Notes: a model not told the origin generated them from the sequence alone. Positions 32,607 through 44,270 are shown, counted from the stretch's first letter. The stretch is DNA of 64,000 bases from Metaphire vulgaris (GCA_018105865.1 CM030865.1:4536193-4600192); one strand, 5' to 3'. Made by a program: numbers and translations.

Positions 32607-32923
32607 GTAACTAACTGACTGGTTGGCTATACAGATAATACACACTAACCAATGGCATGCCATGTTTTTCGTCTTCCGTACCCAAAATGATCGCGCATCT
32701 TATCCGAGCAGTAGCCGATTACTGGCGTGCACAAGGCGTCCACTACTTGGCCCCAGAGCAGAAGGTATCCAGCACTAGCATTGCTCAGCTTCACGACATC
32801 TCTCATGAAGATCAGAAGATATGTGAACCACATCGCCGAACACAGGTCGTTGAATACATGACCGACACTATAGGAAAAACGCTGACAGCGAGTCAGGCGA
32901 AAGTCTAACCCCATCTGACGCAT
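23814..32923 (-). CDS. MFSD12: MFSD12-like major facilitator transporter, gene span
   Basis: Exons in transcript order: 32650-32923, 31019-31229, 29991-30117, 28974-29141, 28039-28131, 26753-26845, 25090-25263, 23814-23957. All phases agree and the joined frame is about 427 codons, against about 480 residues in vertebrates. MFSD12 is a 12-helix lysosome/melanosome membrane protein needed for cysteine import. Family marks include SYSVGHVFNDLC, YGRRKTWHAIG, FQFGWASTQVSHL, YMCSRLIVNVSQTY and SLSMTADLIGKHT. The segment normally following MTADLIG (a GAFVYG...DK..NG-type stretch of about 34 residues) is not found, yet flanking exons are phase 0, so the frame survives. Confidence 0.85.
24113..24409. 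mobile_element. hAT-type MITE, 297 bp, 8-bp TSD
   Basis: Ends CAGTGGTGTATCC and GGCTACCCACTG; TSD GTCTTTCC at 24105-24112 and 24410-24417 (perfect). In the MFSD12 intron lacking the expected exon. Confidence 0.85.
24763..25011 (+). other. Unrecognised 82-codon ORF inside the MFSD12 intron
   Basis: Open frame with ordinary amino-acid composition (DLDKCDASAARKFIHEAHRA) that ends in a Gln run from CAA repeats. It lies antisense in the intron where the missing MFSD12 exon is expected. No family recognised; it may be a repeat fragment. Confidence 0.2.
25090..25263 (-). CDS. MFSD12: MFSD12 exon 7
   Basis: A T-run plus CAG acceptor, donor GTATGT, phase 0 to 0. Two helices, ending SLSMTADLIGKHT, a hallmark of MFSD12. 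Confidence 0.87.
25361..25562. repeat. Fold-back repeat B with iterated GACAAAATGTC
   Basis: The left arm repeats GGACAAAATGTC-type units, the right arm repeats GACATTTTGTCC-type units, and TTTAGAGTTAGGGTTA lies between them. Each unit is itself palindromic. Confidence 0.75.
25700..25812. repeat. (AGT/AGC)n microsatellite
   Basis: Trinucleotide array of AGT and AGC; gives false Ser/Val/Ala ORFs. Confidence 0.9.
26098..26399. mobile_element. hAT-type MITE
   Basis: Ends CGGTGGCGGTTCC and GGAACCGCCACTG; flanks TAGTTGGG / CAGTTTGG, only partly matching. Internal GACAAGCAAAAA-type motif. Confidence 0.65.
26753..26845 (-). CDS. MFSD12: MFSD12 exon 6
   Basis: Acceptor TTTTTAG, donor GTGTTT, phase 0 to 0. 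It encodes FIAIVPLVIFSSGFVMSLLM, corresponding to the IATIPLV...SGF helix of the family. Confidence 0.84.
27323..27830 (+). mobile_element. LINE fragments: 3' UTR piece and ORF2 C-terminal piece
   Basis: 27323-27460 is related to the 39877-39990 LINE 3' UTR (shared GTGAACACATTACAATGT). 27560-27830 has a degraded FFGHIMRKEGLE-type C terminus followed by a KRPRGRQR-type basic stretch. Confidence 0.5.
28039..28131 (-). CDS. MFSD12: MFSD12 exon 5
   Basis: Acceptor TCTTTCAG, donor GTTAGG, phase 0 to 0. It encodes IALMYMCSRLIVNVSQTYW, a highly conserved MFSD12 helix. Confidence 0.87.
28193..28378. mobile_element. Tigger/pogo-like MITE, TA duplication
   Basis: Ends CAGTGAAACCCGCTTAAT and ATTAAGTGGGATCCACTG, flanked by TA at 28191-28192 and 28379-28380. 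Internal GCATA/TATGC palindromes. Confidence 0.75.
28974..29141 (-). CDS. MFSD12: MFSD12 exon 4
   Basis: Acceptor TTTGTTAG, donor GTAAGT, phase 0 to 0. One membrane helix (VICVVTGALFSLIFHFG), then a Ser/Asn-rich loop and DWFREYQFYL. Confidence 0.82.
29221..29595 (+). mobile_element. LINE ORF2 C-terminal fragment
   Basis: The open frame reads PEGRRSKGRPKRRWVDGLEE and then ELWKDITEKS, the basic tail common at the end of non-LTR reverse transcriptases. It sits in the MFSD12 intron. Confidence 0.55.
29848..29920. mobile_element. TTAA-flanked MITE copy
   Basis: TTAA at 29844-29847 and 29921-29924; the core AATGGACGGATATAT is kept, ends diverged. Confidence 0.55.
29991..30117 (-). CDS. MFSD12: MFSD12 exon 3
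   Basis: Acceptor GTTGTAG in phase 2, donor GTAGAT in phase 0. It encodes NAFTVLSSVTVYGSAWFLL, matching the A-F-T-V...I-T-V-Y-G-x-A-W segment of MFSD12, then a Glu/Gln-rich loop. Confidence 0.85.
30915..30986. mobile_element. TTAA-flanked MITE copy
   Basis: TTAA at 30911-30914 and 30987-30990; the same core as 6526-6597, nearly identical for about 60 bases. Confidence 0.65.
31019..31229 (-). CDS. MFSD12: MFSD12 exon 2
   Basis: Acceptor TATTTCAG in phase 1, donor GTGGGA in phase 2. It encodes helices around VSVIVSFPFLFLRPLL and FIAVFQFGWASTQVSHLAL, closing with REKVQLNAF. Confidence 0.87.
31315..31440. repeat. Fold-back-like repeat C with ACTAGTGCGCAAA units
   Basis: A short left piece (GTGCACTAGGGG), then CCCTAACCCTATCCCTAACC, then four related units (ACTGGTGCGCAAACT, ACTAGTGCGCAAATT and so on). 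Confidence 0.65.
31855..31905. repeat. (ATT)n microsatellite
   Basis: Pure ATT array in MFSD12 intron 1; a (TAA)n array is also at 32476-32530 and a (GATT)n run at 32565-32605. Confidence 0.9.
32290..32450 (+). mobile_element. LINE reverse transcriptase fragment
   Basis: Degraded reading with LHGSETWILK and ENRLLMAEMSCL, the GSETWxL motif of LINE ORF2. Lies in MFSD12 intron 1. Confidence 0.4.
32650..32923 (-). CDS. MFSD12: MFSD12 exon 1 (start codon)
   Basis: The ATG at 32923 opens MRQMGLDFRLTRCQRFSYSVG. It covers the first two helices and the DxxGRR-like loop (CSDKMRDHFGYGRRKTW). Donor GTTAGT, phase 1. Confidence 0.85.
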
Positions 32924-32954
32924 TCCTCACTCGACGAGCAGAGGCTGTGGGGAC

Positions 32955-33085
32955 GGACGATGGCAGAGTTGGTTACGCGCTGGAGCGGTAAGCTGATGGA
33001 GCGGGTTAAAGTCCCGTGAAGGCCCTAGTGGTTTCCAAACAGGCAGTAATGCCTCCTACACCACTTTAAATCACGCTACGTAAAT
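32955..33085 (+). mobile_element. tRNA-derived SINE copy
   Basis: A box in ATGGCAGAGTTGGTTACGCG, B box in AGCGGGTTAAAGTCCCG, then the family body AGGCAGTAATGCCTCC and ACCACTTTAAATCAC. It lies about 30 bases upstream of the MFSD12 start codon on the other strand. Confidence 0.65.
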
Positions 33086-33719
33086 AACTGTAAAACGCTA
33101 TATATTTGGCATTCTGTCAGAAATGTGCACACAGTCGAGCAAGTATGCCAGAGACGTCCTGGGCTAAGACAAAAGCCAAATTTTCCGCTATGAAAATGTC
33201 CAATCTCGACACATGTTATAAACAAGTCCGTCCCTGGAAAAGAGGGGGCGGGACAAAACGACCTTTAAAACAAAATTTCAACTTCTGGCGCCAGCGTGAA
33301 TTAAAATTTAAATTTCTATACATTTAATAAGCAATAAATAAGTAAAAACTATAATATTTTACAACAAATAAAACTAAAAATGTGATTAAATATCGCAAAA
33401 ATAATATTCACAAATCCTAGAATTTGATATATTATTCTATGCTGTGAATGTTAGCAAATCTATATCAAGTAAGTAAGTATATCTGCCAAATTTCTATAGA
33501 GCTATAGGCATGTCACGGTCAGGGAGTCTGTCAGTGTCAGACGCTCTGTCACGGTGCGTTGACTCGTCACGAGTGCTTAATCTGGGTCAAATTCATAATT
33601 CTTAATCAGTAGTCCTTATAACAATGTGCCATATGGACACACGAGATTTTACTTAGACCTACTAGGCTACTAGACAGTTTTATTAACGATTTTTGTCCAG
33701 CAATAAAATCCTTAGTAGT

Positions 33720-33870
33720 TAGTAGAGAGAGTGAGAGGTAGACCGAGAAAGATGATGCTGGAGTGGATGATGAATAAAGGATATCAGGAACTCAAAGAAG
33801 AAGCAAGCAATCGATCGGAGTGGAATAACTGGATACCTGGACCTGTCGAGAGACAGAAACACTGATGATG
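33720..33870 (+). mobile_element. LINE ORF2 C-terminal fragment
   Basis: It reads RGRPRKMMLEWMMNKGYQEL and EASNRSEWNNW before stops; same class of basic LINE tail. Confidence 0.4.
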
Positions 33871-33994
33871 ATGAGTTAGTACTATCAAATCTAAAGTTAA
33901 AAAACGTCTTTTTCTGTTTCTTTTTTTTCATAGCCTGTCTTGCTGCTTCCCCACTCTTGCCCGATTGATCACTGAACTTTGGCTATAGCTATCG

Positions 33995-34090
33995 AAACTG
34001 TAGCTTAAGCGCCTGGGAATAAGAAATCTCTGAGGTAGCTTAAAGGCGCTATAGAAATTCACGAAATTTTACTTACTTACTTACAACTTA
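33995..34090 (+). repeat. LINE 3' tail fragment
   Basis: GCGCCTGGGAATAAG and GCGCTATAGAAATTCACGAA, then ACTTACTTACTTAC. Confidence 0.5.
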
Positions 34091-34458
34091 AGGGACGTAA
34101 AAATATGGTGCTATATAAATGTGAACTGTCATCACCAAGGAGCAAGTTGATGCACGCTTTGCTTGCATTTAATTTAGCTAAATCTTCGATTTATAGAGCT
34201 CATTGATGAAGGTTTATCTTTTGATATTTTAAAATGTTTAGATTTAATCAATGTATTCTAATTGGTGATGCATGTACGGTGAAACGTGCACCTCATAAGT
34301 TGAAAAGACGAGAATTATAATCGTAAGATTTAGATTAATTAGGCCTAGTTGATTTTATCTATAATTCTTTAAATGTGGTTTTGTTTATGTGCATCAATCA
34401 ATTTTGATCCCTTAGTTTATTATTTGATGTCAGACTGTTGTGTGTTTACTGAGGTAAT

Positions 34459-35945
34459 ATGACGAATTTTTTTATTGTACTGGTAAGATCATTACTATCA
34501 TTGTTGTTACGTATTGCATTATTGTTATCAAGAAAATTCTTATATCGAAGGTCGAAGTTAAGGGTATTTCAACAAGCTACTGGACTCTGTTGCCTTGATC
34601 TATCAGCTGCTTTTGAGACAATAGATCACACATTTCTACTGAAATGCCTTTCCCTCTGGTTTGGAATATCTTATGTAGCTCACCGCTGGTTTCAATCTTA
34701 TCTCCAATCTCGATCCTTTCAAGTGTTATGCTTTTACCAAACTTCATTACTGCCGTAGTTGGCCTTTTCTATGGAGTACCGGTACCAAAAGGATCTGTTC
34801 TTGGACCTGTTTTGCTCAACCTCTACACTATCCCACCATCCTTAATTAACTCTCTTAATTTCAATCATCTACTCTATGTTGATGACACTCCATTATTTCT
34901 TCTCTTTATAATGTTTTGCTTTAGAACGCCAGTCTCTAAATTTGAATCAGCATTTTTGTTAATCTCATCATGGATGTCAGCTAATCTTCTTGCTCTCAAT
35001 CCTTCCAAAACAGAATTTCTTTTAATTGGACTGCCATAACAACTGAAAAAATTGAAAATCCCTCACTGATTTTAGCCCCAGATGCAATAATAACCCCTGT
35101 TCCAACTGCAAAAAATCTTGGATTTACTCTTGACTCACTCTTCCAAAAATTTTGAAGCTCATTTTCCAACTATCAAAAACCTGTTATGCTCACATTCTAG
35201 ATCTACCCTGCCTTTGTTCCTACCTTGATATTAAAACTGCTTCCACTATTGCTACTTCAATAGTTCACTTTAAGTTAGACTACTTCAACTCTGTTTCACA
35301 ATCTTTCAAAAGCTTCCATATGTAAACTCCAATCGATTCCAAGTGCTTTAGCTCATGTAGTTACCAAATTACCTAAATTCTGCCACAATACTCCTTTACT
35401 CAAATCTCTACACTGGCTGAAAATAGCAGAATGCATTAAATATAAAATTATATCGATGACTTATAACTCACTTCATACGTCATAGCCAGTCTACCTACCA
35501 AATCTGATAATCCCACAACATCCTCGATCTACTTGATCTTCCTCTCATGTCACTCTCCTTCATTCTCTGAATCAATCATCTCTCAAAATTTGCAACCGTG
35601 CATTTTCATATGCTGCACCAGAACTTTGGGACTCAATTCCAGTATCCCTCCGCTGGCTACACTGTGGTCAAATAACAATTCTGCGTCATGATTTCCTTCC
35701 CTTCTTGCAACATCTCAAGTTTCTCTTTTTAAACTCAAATCATTTCTCTTAGAAAAATCATTTCCTCCATAATTGTAACGTCCCAACCATGATGACCCCT
35801 TGGATTAAATGACCTGCGTGAATGACCCCTACCTTTGTCTATAGCTACTTCATAAGCGCCTAAGATAAGGAGCTACTGCGGTGCTGCTTTTGAAAGCGCT
35901 ACAGAAATTCATGAGATTTTGCTTACTTACTTACTTACTTTGACA
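34459..35945 (+). mobile_element. Decayed CR1/L2-like LINE with reverse transcriptase remains
   Basis: Broken frames hold reverse transcriptase marks: CLDLSAAFETIDHTFLLKCL, WFGISYVAHRWFQSYLQSR, GSVLGPVLLNLYT, LLYVDDTPLF (YADD box changed to YVDD) and NLLALNPSKTEFLLIG. Many frameshifts make it non-functional. The 3' end is the GCGCTA...GAGATTTT tail followed by (ACTT)n at about 35855-35940. Confidence 0.75.
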
Positions 35946-36364
35946 AGTACTTACTTGGTTTAACAAGTGTAACTTAAATTGGTTGTTGAACAAGTGAATC
36001 TTGTTTAAATTGTTCAAATTGACAGTATACAATTTGACCATTTTAATCATAGTTTTATTCGTCTTATTTTAGTTCTGATCCTTCAATCATTCCTGTACTA
36101 TATTCCTATGTTATTATTATTATTATTATTATTCGACGATTTGTGAAGTGCCGTAACATGGCCATCGGCCAAAACCAAAAGCGCTGCACAGTCAACAGTC
36201 AACTATACAATATGGTGAACAAATGCGTTTTTAGCTCTTTTCTATGTTATTTTATGTATCCATTGTACATGCAAGGCATTAAATTTTAGTTTCTGTATTT
36301 GCTTTTTGTTCTTTTGCATTGAATTAGGTGACTGGTGACTATGGTGTCATATTTTTATTTGCAG

Positions 36365-38005
36365 CATGATGTCTGGCATGCAAGGTCTTAGCAGAGAAGA
36401 AGAGAGGCAACTGGAGAAGATGAGACAGTTGAGTTTAAGGCAGTTGGAACTCCTTCATTCACGGCAGATTGATTACAAAAAGTCCAAAACGGGTGCTCAG
36501 ATGAAAGTGGCACAGCATTCAGCTCCATTGTTCAACAACGTTCGTATTAGTTCTGAAGCAAAATTGCAGAACGGTACGTCGAGTATTTCAAGAAAAGTTG
36601 GCGACTATGTCGAGCCAAGTTACATTAGTCGTGACGCATGCAGTGTGAATTCTAGCACAAAGTTTGAGTCATACGTTCCAGTTTCTGGCAAACGTCCAGA
36701 ACGTCAAGTAGCCTCGGACAGAAACTCTTTGTCGCAGTCAGATCATAAATCATCGTTGAGTGCCAAAAATACAGATTCAGATGTCGGTGGAAAAGGTCGG
36801 ATTTCCTCAAAGGGGACTGGGGACTTGGATTCGATTTTCAGTCGCAGTTATGATGCTAATTTTCTTGCAGAAGAATCCTCATTCTATAACAGTTATAAGA
36901 GAAAGTTATCGGATTGGAGACCTCATTCAGGTGAGGTGATTCTTCCAGTTACTCTGGTTATCCTGGCGATCGTGAGTTGTCATCGAGAAAAGAGTACCTC
37001 ACAACACCGTGGGCAGGTGATCAAGAGGCTATTAACAACAAATTTGGTAGAAATTTTCCGGATAGATTGATCGAGATATCCGAATCAGACGAAGACTCTC
37101 AGCCGGATGTGGTGGCGGTTACTGACTCCCAATCTGATAGATTTTCGGATGTGGTGGCGGTTGCTGACTCCCAATCTGATAGATATTCGAGAGCTCGCGA
37201 CAAGCTGGCTGAGGCGTCGTCGAGGTTTGGTTCTGGAATCGATGATCCTGATTTGAAAACAGTAGTTGGTGATAATTTGCTTGGACATGTCTACAAAGGA
37301 AAATCAAATGGAGCCGAAAGAATGAAAGATGGAAAGGAATGTTTGCAAGCCGCCGCGTCACCCCTTCAGCCAAATTCTGCTGACGGAACGCCAAAGTCCA
37401 TTCTGCGTCACAGAAAGCTCATTGATGATAACGTTAAAGTGGAGTCACAGTATGAACATACACCGACGACTTCAAGAACGAGAACAAGAAGGAATTTGAA
37501 CTTCTCTTATTCGGAAATCGATGGTCCTGGCATCGCGGAGCCAAAATCGAAATCGGTGAATTTTATGGATGCTCCTGTATCGTCAAGTGGCAGAATAAAA
37601 GATAATGAGAATTCGTTGAATTCAAAGGAAGATAGATTTGACACAACAAAGAAATTTTCATCAATATTGCTTCAAGAAAGCAAAAAGCACAGACCAAAAC
37701 CTCATTATGCTAAGCCAACCGATGGATCGTACACTGAAGAGTGGGATGTGACGGGCGGTCGAAGGGGGGTCGAGTTGGAAAATGCTCCCATTTCTGTAGA
37801 CAGTGAAGTACTAGATGGCGATACTTCGGGCCATGTCCCCCAACAGGCATGTCATAAAAATAAAGTTCGGGAATTGGTTCAGAAAAACTTGCTTTTGAAT
37901 TCTGGCAATGATCGAAAGAACGCTTCGATTATACGAGAACTAGAAAATCGGCCGAAGTCCGTTTTTGACATGACAGAAGTGCGGCCAAAGCATCGAAAGT
38001 CGGAG
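36365..38005 (+). CDS. MIIP: MIIP-like exon 1 (long, with 5-bp frameshift)
   Basis: It opens MMSGMQGLSREEERQLEKM, a short coiled-coil-like N terminus. Frame 1 runs to 36930 and ends DWRPHSG; the continuing coding frame from 36935 reads GDSSSYSGYPGDRELSSRKE. The switch is at a direct repeat GGTGA-GGTGA (36930-36939). Losing one 5-bp unit would give one long frame, so I treat this as a single exon. It contains an imperfect internal protein repeat, DVVAVTDSQSDRFS / DVVAVADSQSDRYS. Donor GTTTGT, phase 0. Confidence 0.7.
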
Positions 38006-39830
38006 GTTTGTATTTTTCTCAACCCCTTAACCAGCCATTTATTTGTAACGTAATGTAATTTTAATGGATGCTTATTTTCTTCATGGCCGGTAAAGGGGTT
38101 AATTCTACTTAACTCCAGTAGCAGTTCTTTGCTACTGAATTACACCCAGATGGATTTGAAACCGAATCAATTGATTGAACCCATGAAATTCATAACACTT
38201 TTCCTCCAGGGTTTAAACCTAAATTTACTTTAGCACACATCTCAGTGTCTACCAATCAGGCTACACTGGTCATCTAGCCTATGACAGTTTTAATAACATT
38301 TCTGAAATATTGGAAGGTTTGTAGTATCTCAGCACATCTATAAAATTTAGGGATGCCTCCCTTTTGTTCCCAAAGTATCTGCCCATAAATTTTGCGATAT
38401 TCAGAATTTGCAGAAACAGTTGCACTAGAACTTCGTTATAATGTACTTAGTGGGTCTGTAAAAAATTGAATACGTTATATCTGAGGTATGTTATATCCAA
38501 TAACATCCGATGCAGTAGCACTTCATACGGTACCATACATTGAAATACTTTATAACCAAGTATATTGTTATAACCGAGTTTGTCACAACAAAGTTCTGCT
38601 GTTATGCATGATTATTATTGCCATTTTGTCTTGTAGCTCGGTAAGAAATCTGATCTTGAAAGTTCTGTCTCAAAGGCTTATCTCGATAATCCATCGACTA
38701 AAGAATTTTCACAGATCGTGGGCGAAAGGCGAGGAAAGCCGCTGCTTGGCTACGATTGGATTGCTGGACTCCTAGACAATGAGGTCGGTTCCGTGTCCAC
38801 CGAACCGGATGACCTGTTTGAGGCGGTGAAAGAATTTCGGCGCCAGAATCGTGAAGAGTGCACCGGCACCTCGCGTCTTTTGTGAGTTTTTGTGCTGTTC
38901 TTGTTGTTATGTAATGTAATGTAATTTAACAAAATATTTGTATAGCGCCTCTTCTGAAGAATCACTCAGAAGCGCTCCCACAGCAAATTACTGTATATTG
39001 ACAAAGAGATAAGTTTTAAGTCGTTTCAAAAAGAGGGCCATAGAATTAGGAGTTGCTAGGCCATGCATACTGGCGTCAAGAGCATTCCAAAGGATAGGGC
39101 CACCTGATTCAAAACCTCGTTTCAGGAACAAGGACTATTGTTGTTTTGAGATGGTGAATTTCAAAATTTTTACAAGCACTTGCGTCCGTTTGCATTTTAA
39201 ATTATTTCAACTTTTCCTTTAGTTGTACATTCGATAAATAAATCTTGCGCTAATATTTTGTTCATAATATTTCTTGGTCAGAATGTCATTATCTGTACTT
39301 CTGCGTGTGCCACACGGACCTGTTGACAGTTGTAATGGGGACCCAAGAACACATTTAAACATGCATTATTTTGCATTATTAGCATTTCATGTGCCGGTGA
39401 CTGGCGCTGACCTTCACATTCCTGGGACCAAAGAAAATTTTCCCTCCTCTTCCATCCTCTCCTGGCCCTAGTGTCACCTTTGTCAACTATATTCCGGAAT
39501 GAAGTAAAATCTAAAATAAAATATTTTATACAAGGGGTTGCTATGATATGTCTTGGCAAAAAATGATCGGAAGCCGTCAGTGTGATGTTTACTCCATGGA
39601 CTGGATTGTCAGAGTGACAAGCAGAAAAATTGCAAAATACAAGACCAGTCAAACCCTTAGTTTAAATTTTGGACTCGAGTATTCTACAGTCTAATAATTT
39701 CCATATTGTAATGTAATGTGGAATGTGTAGAGCACGTCTTCTATTTCTACTCGGTGGTGCTCCTGGCTTAAAAGTCACTTGATGAGAAAATGAGTCTTTT
39801 AAATTGCCTGCATAAGCACTTTCATGTTGG

Positions 39831-39878
<48 letters not shown>

Positions 39879-42800
39879 AGTTAAGATTACTGTGGTAACT
39901 AATCCATAAAGACTTCGTGAACACATTACAATGTCAAAACAGAGTCCTAACTAGTTGAAATAGCCAGGTCTTTAAGTGCTTCTTAAACGCATCTAGTGAT
40001 GGTGAGAGTCGAATGGCCAGTGGTAAACCATTCCAGACCCGTGGTGCTGCCAAAAGTCAACGGTAGAAAGACGCGTGCGTGGGGCGAGTAAGCTGCAGTG
40101 GAGGCGATCTCAGGCGTTGTCGACCATCGAGATCTGAGACGCGATGCAGTTCTGTCTGTAGGTACGCTGGGCCCATGCCATTCAGACACCGGAACACCAG
40201 TGACGCCAGCTTGTATTTGATACGTTCTGGCACTGAAAGCCAGTGAAGATCTACCAGTAGAGGTGTTATGTGGTCGCTCCGTCCCAGATCGGTGAATCAA
40301 ACGCACGGCAGCGTTCAGCACCGTCTGAAGACGGTTGAGGAGATAACTGGGAGTCCCTGCGAGGGTGGCGTTGCCATAGTCCAGTCTTGTCAGCACTAAA
40401 GCACTGACCAGCGACTTAAGGACTGTAGTGGAGACGGATCGTCCGGATGCTCCGTATCAATCGTGAGAGCAGCAAAACATCCGGCCACGGTATTGGCCAC
40501 GTGTTGTTTCATCGATCACAGTACGGTCTAAGTAGATGCCTAGATTCCGAACCGAGGTAGTCGGCTGCAGCTCCAGATCGTCAATACGAACACACGCCGT
40601 GGGTAAGAGGTGCTGCTGCCGGTCAGTAGCAATCCATAGAACTTCCGTCTTGGCAGCATTAAGCTGAAGTCGATTGGATCTCAGCCAGTTTGTCATCTCT
40701 GCAATGCACAGTGTCACGCATTGCTGCAGTTGCTGGGTGGCAGCTGGCGTACAGCTCCCATAAATATGATTGCATGGATTGCCCGTGGTGTATCTAAGGG
40801 GGGAGTTGGGGTTAAACCCTCTTGGCTGTTCGCAGTATAGAGAAGGGGAGTTTTGAGGGTTAAAACCCCTTTGGCGACCAAAATATTTTTGCAACCACAC
40901 TAAATAGTGTAAGTGCTCAGATATCTCTAGATATATTTCAATTATTGAAGCACAATAATAGCTGGTGACCTTTTTTTCCTTGTCAGGATATTTCCCATGC
41001 TGCTCTTAATCAAATCGTGGAATAATGAATATCCTTTTTTTGGTTGTCAGAATTTTCCGAAGTTGGGAATCATGGAAACCATAAACCCACCCCATTTGGG
41101 AAATCCTGGCTACGTCACTGTGGATTGCCTTGACAGCTGTCAATTTTCTGCAGTGTTCTTTTGTAAGAACTTGTAAACTTGTATAGTATTGAGGAATGAC
41201 AACATGATTGAACTTGTTTTTTTAGGAATGATGTTGACCTCGGCAGACCCATAACACCAGAGGTTCCAAATCCTACGCACACGTGTAAGCCACTTGGCAT
41301 TACGCTATCTTGTTCACCACTAAGTTATCTGATGGCCAGAAATTGAGGAGCTCTAATTAATGGGGAGGTTTTAATTTTGTAAGACATGACATCCTGTAAA
41401 ATGTCCTGTTAGTTGTTTTCAATTGTATTAGTGAGGTGTGGATTCTCCACACTAGAGGGCTGGATTAATGACAGTATGAAAATAATTGCTTATGACTTAA
41501 TCATGATATGTAGATGCTCAGGAAATGTTCTTCGTAAATCTATTAAATGTTCTTCGCATATCTATGAAATGTTCTTTATATATATCTATGAAATGTTCTT
41601 TGTATATCTGTGATATGTTCTTTAGATATCTATGAGATGTTCTTTACATATCTGTGAAATGTTCTTTGTATATCTACGAGATGTTCTTTACATATCTATA
41701 AACTGGTCTTTATATATCTGTGAAATGTTCTTCATATATCTATGCCATTAAAGGATAGATTTTCAAATTATATTCCCCAAAAAATGTGTATATTGAATTT
41801 TATATTTATGTAAGTGAAGTTGATGTTGATTGTCTATTTTTCCAATTGCTTCAGCTGTGAAAGATTTTATTTGAAATATTCATTGAATAGTTTTGCTTTG
41901 AAACAAATACTTTCTCGATTTTGAACAGGTATTCACGGCTACAACGTCAACAAACGTCTCTTTACGGAACCGGTCAATGCGGACGCCAAAGGAACAAGCT
42001 TTTGTCCCGTGTGCCTGTCTTGTCGCCAGGTTCCTTCCGAAAATTCTCCAGGATTTGTTCGGTACGCTTTACTCACTGCCCTCCGGATATAGTGACCATT
42101 GTCTGGCCGATCTTTCACCTTTCCCATAGCTATTTTAAAAGAGGCTGAGCGCCTAAGAATAAGCAGCTACTGCTACTGTTGTGCTGCTTTCAAAAGTGCT
42201 ATATAAATGCACGAGATTTTACCTACTTACTTGAATCCATTTGTGATTCGTGGGCCCATGCAATTATTATTATTATTGCATTCTAAAATGTCTTGTCTCA
42301 GCATAGATGAATGGGTATTCCATCATCATCATCATCATCATGCTCCTCTGTCACACTGACACTGAGCGATGACATGTGCCAGCTGTCTCCACAAAGTCCT
42401 CTCTTGAGCTTTCCTGTAGGCATCCAGAATAGTTGCTTCGTCCAGTCTGCAATGTTTTTCATCCACGTTGTTCTTGGTCTGTCGATCTTTCTTTTGCCTT
42501 CTACCATCCCTAGGCCAACAGGCCAAAACAAAAGAAGTCTATTGGCGGTGGTAAAGAAGACGAAGCTACAATACTTTGGTCACATTGTTCAACAAGACGA
42601 GACACTGGGTATTCCATGCTGGGTTCAAATGCCCATAGATGTATTGTGCTGTTATCGTGAAATTCATGCAGATAGTTCTAAGGTTGTTGATAGTAGGGCA
42701 TAACCGATATGAGAAACTTACCGATAACCAATTCCAATAAATTGGGATTTTATTCCATGATTAATATAAGTGTTGCGGATGCTATTTAAAAAATACATAA

Positions 42801-43168
42801 ACGCTGGTCCGAAAATATCCCAAAACATGCCCAAAGGCTGTTAGAACAACACATTGAACAAGTAAGTAAGTTAGTAAAAACTTTATTTGAAATTCATAAA
42901 TACTGAAATATACATTTAAAAATTACATTTGAAATAGACATTTAATCTCCACAGTTTTATTGGAATCGTGAGCTACTTATTGCAATATATCGGTTTTTTG
43001 GCATTTATTGGCCACCGACTGATACAATTATTGGTTATGCCCTGTTGATAGAACTGGAACCTCCCACCCACTGTATTTTGCATTGAGTTAGATATGGAAC
43101 CAGGAATTATGGACTGACCTTTGGACTTTAAACTAAGAGCTACCACCAACGTGTTTTTTAAACCATGA

Positions 43169-43215
<47 letters not shown>

Positions 43216-44222
43216 CTATATATATATATCTATCTATATATATATATATCTGAAGACCATACTCTGATGCAGATGCATTGTGATAATGAAATAATCCGAA
43301 GAAAAATGTCCTACATGGGACACATCATGAGAGGCATGGCTGAAGACCTGCCTTTGATATTAAAATGGAAGGTAGAATAGAAGGAACAAGGGAAGAGGTC
43401 GACCAAGAAAGAGCTGGATGGACAACATCTTTGTCTGGACAAATGCAAAGAACTATGGGTCCCTAAAAAGAGCGACAGAAGAGAGAGTTGGAGGACAATG
43501 ACTGTCAACCCTATGCTAGAGGATTATACATAAAGAAGAAGAAAGAATTTTAGGTTTGGTTAAGATTGATTGATTGATTGATTGATTAATTGATTGATTG
43601 ATATTTTCTTATTATTATTATTAAACTGACAATTTCTTGTGCGCCATATTACCAAAATGTCAGGAGCAAGGGTACATTACAGAGTCCAATAAAAATAAAT
43701 AAAAATAAGTCATCAAAAAATGCATTATGCATTATGAATATACACAGAACACAGAATTTGTTGAGTGGTTTGTTGATTTTTAGGGTCAGCATTCCAAGGT
43801 CTACTCTTGAGAGTCCTTACAAAATCAAGCCGCACAGGCGTAACAGCTTTGATCCAATTGACTCCTGCGCTCCTATCACAGGTGATGATACTGTATGTTA
43901 CATCCTACATATTTCAGTTAATACGTTCACATGTTGCATATAAGTTTTTGAATATATTTATTCGAGCTTTCAGTTAGAAGTGTGGTCAATTTTATCGCCA
44001 GAAAGAAGGCAGAAGCTTTAATAATAATAAAAATTATTATTATTATAGTAGTAATAATAGTAAATAATCACTGAACTTCTATGGTGCCATGATCATAATG
44101 CATATAGCATCAGCCAATGGTGCATCAAATCCAACCTGAATTACAGCCAGGTCAAGCCAGAAAGGTCAGCAGATCAGCTGGGAAGCAATCTAAGGGGATA
44201 GGCCAAGCCAACCAGGCACACC

Positions 44223-44270
<48 letters not shown>

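Larger units (their letters stand above)
32924..36364. other. Spacer between MFSD12 and MIIP starts (head to head)
   Basis: The two genes diverge here. It contains a SINE, LINE fragments and the decayed LINE at 34459-35945. Promoters must lie here, but no TATA or other element could be pinned down. Confidence 0.5.

Noticed and set aside
36977..38053. A separate gene starting at 36977
   Set aside because: The frame has no ATG there (TTG only) and continues the upstream frame once the 5-bp repeat is taken into account; one exon of MIIP is simpler.
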